Part shown: in pieces, positions 6,704 through 7,214 of the stretch
Layout of the letters: every line of letters starts with the position of its first letter
Numbering within the stretch: position 1 is the stretch's first letter
Assembly (NCBI GenBank): GCA_039029935.1
Contig: JBCCFC010000706.1
Coordinates: 1 to 7,214 of the forward strand
Direction of reading: 5' to 3'
Origin: G039029935 sp039029935
GTDB lineage: Bacteria; Chloroflexota; Anaerolineae; Caldilineales; Caldilineaceae
Length of the DNA: 7,214 nucleotides
Notes under the pieces: model-generated
Told to the model about the DNA's origin: nothing
Databases searched by the model: none
What the model saw: the letters and a program-made list of their open reading frames with translations, nothing else
Program-made: the position numbers and the translations under genes

Positions 6704-6709
6704 ATTATA
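6704..6709 (-). promoter_or_regulatory. Candidate -10 of the oxidase gene
   Basis: A consensus TATAAT on the minus strand lies 57 bases before the oxidase start codon, in an AT-rich gap just downstream of the terminator at 6741-6781. No good -35 sits at the right distance (ATATTT at 17 bases), so the call rests on the -10 and on the need for a promoter after a strong terminator. The operator half-sites of the other modules are not present here. Confidence 0.35.
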
Positions 6710-6740
6710 TTTTTTGTTGACTATAAAAATATTTATATAA

Positions 6741-6781
6741 AAAAGACAGACACTGATCTAAAATATCAGTGTCTGTCTTTT
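6741..6781 (-). terminator. Strong intrinsic terminator of the small cystatin-like gene
   Basis: AAAAGACAGACACTGAT (6741-6757) and its exact complement (6765-6781) form a 17-bp perfect stem with a 7-base loop. On the minus-strand transcript the stem ends in a run of T and an AT-rich stretch, the classic layout of a rho-independent terminator. It starts 21 bases past the stop of the 6803-7072 gene and separates that gene from the oxidase. The A-run on the other side could allow it to act in both directions. Confidence 0.9.
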
Positions 6782-6802
6782 GAATGCCGTCTTGACTCTT
6801 TT

Positions 6803-7072
6803 TTAGTGTTCGAGATGTTTGACCGTTACTTCTGGTTCACCACTTACTGGCTCATAAATGCTTACCATTGCAATTTCATTGAATTTACCCTGGCCTGCCA
6901 CTTTTGTATTGCAGAAAAAGTCGTAATTGGTGCCTGATACCACTTGGGTTGCAACAGCCACTGGTGTATATGTTTTACCGAAAGGGAGCTGTACACTCTT
7001 AAATACCTCTAATGCTTCTTTTGAAATATCACAACTAAATGTTGTCCATCCACCTGCTGCTTGCTCTGGCAT
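6803..7072 (-). CDS. Small cystatin/stefin-like protein
   Basis: This encodes 89 residues. I chose the ATG at 7070-7072 because AAGGAG lies six bases before it; an in-frame ATG at 7141 would add 23 residues but has no ribosome site. There is no signal peptide. Features recalling type-1 cystatins (stefins), single-domain inhibitors of papain-type cysteine proteases, are the length, glycines near the N-terminus (G7, G8), a predicted helix (about 17-26), then strands carrying QVVSGTNYDFF (43-53), which matches the QxVxG inhibitory loop followed by the usual TNY. A last hairpin near EPVSGEPEV (74-82) could be the second loop, without the typical tryptophan or LP pair. Inhibition of a protease is inference; the cystatin fold is also used for other binding jobs. 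It forms its own transcription unit, ending at the terminator at 6741-6781. Confidence 0.8.
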   Translation of the reverse strand: MPEQAAGGWTTFSCDISKEALEVFKSVQLPFGKTYTPVAVATQVVSGTNYDFFCNTKVAGQGKFNEIAMVSIYEPVSGEPEVTVKHLEH

Positions 7073-7146
7073 AATTGTCTCCTTAGAAATTATTAAATTT
7101 GATTTGATTTGTAAACCACTCATTTGTTTAGGCCATTCCACAAAAT

Positions 7147-7176
7147 AAAATACCCACCGTTACGCGGAGTGAGCAA
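7147..7176 (-). promoter_or_regulatory. Candidate promoter of the cystatin-like gene
   Basis: On the minus strand, TTGCTC (7171-7176) and TATTTT (7147-7152) are separated by 18 bases. This would give a leader of about 70 bases before the start at 7072. Both hexamers are imperfect. The leader contains AACAAATGAG (minus strand, 7119-7128), ten bases also found in the operator modules but in the opposite orientation to the gene; this may be chance. Confidence 0.3.
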
Positions 7177-7214
7177 TCTCTATTACACGCAGTAGGCCAG
7201 AGTAGGGTAAAATA

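Noticed and set aside
6715..6746. Plus-strand promoter from TTGACT in the AT-rich gap
   Set aside because: The TATAAA-like hexamer is only about 13 bases away and no plus-strand gene follows.
7073..7141. N-terminal extension of the cystatin-like protein from an ATG at 7141
   Set aside because: No ribosome site before it, whereas the ATG at 7070-7072 has AAGGAG at ideal spacing; the extension does not look like a signal peptide.

Overview
The window is a bacterial accessory locus of moderate GC content in which every supported gene lies on the minus strand. A Tat signal on a copper oxidase, a polytopic membrane protein and strong Shine-Dalgarno sites point to a bacterium with an exported or periplasmic compartment, most likely Gram-negative. 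I cannot place the lineage from the sequence. Five of the six proteins are small or of poorly known type; only the multicopper oxidase is assignable to an enzyme family with confidence.

Layout in the direction of transcription (right to left): a small 89-residue protein with a cystatin/stefin-type QxVxG motif (7072-6803), closed by a near-ideal intrinsic terminator (6781-6741); a 1153-residue Tat-exported multicopper oxidase (6646-3185) with all four copper-ligand motifs intact but carrying large insertions; a 378-base gap with a 48-base near-perfect palindrome, mutually exclusive short hairpins and a promoter/operator module; two paralogous small proteins resembling the DUF1842 type (2806-2375 and 2297-1848); a hairpin (1779-1744); a six-helix membrane protein with a histidine-rich loop (1710-955); and a 138-residue protein of unknown function (807-391). 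The first 390 bases hold no recognisable gene, but contain a second copy of the promoter/operator module, which would transcribe off the left edge.

The most unusual signal is this duplicated regulatory module (253-321 and 2874-2988). Both copies share a -10 (TATACT), a -35-like CAGACA at 17-base spacing, a half-site TGTmGAACAAA overlapping the -35, and an inverted half-site TTTGTTyTACA exactly 20 bases beyond the last direct half-site. The second copy differs by insertion of two exact 23-base tandem units, each adding a half-site.

Working picture (inference): an exported copper oxidase is encoded beside a small-protein/membrane-protein cluster under a dedicated repeat-based regulator, and a second transcription unit to the left of the window probably shares that regulator. 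The substrate of the oxidase and the roles of the small proteins cannot be read from the sequence.
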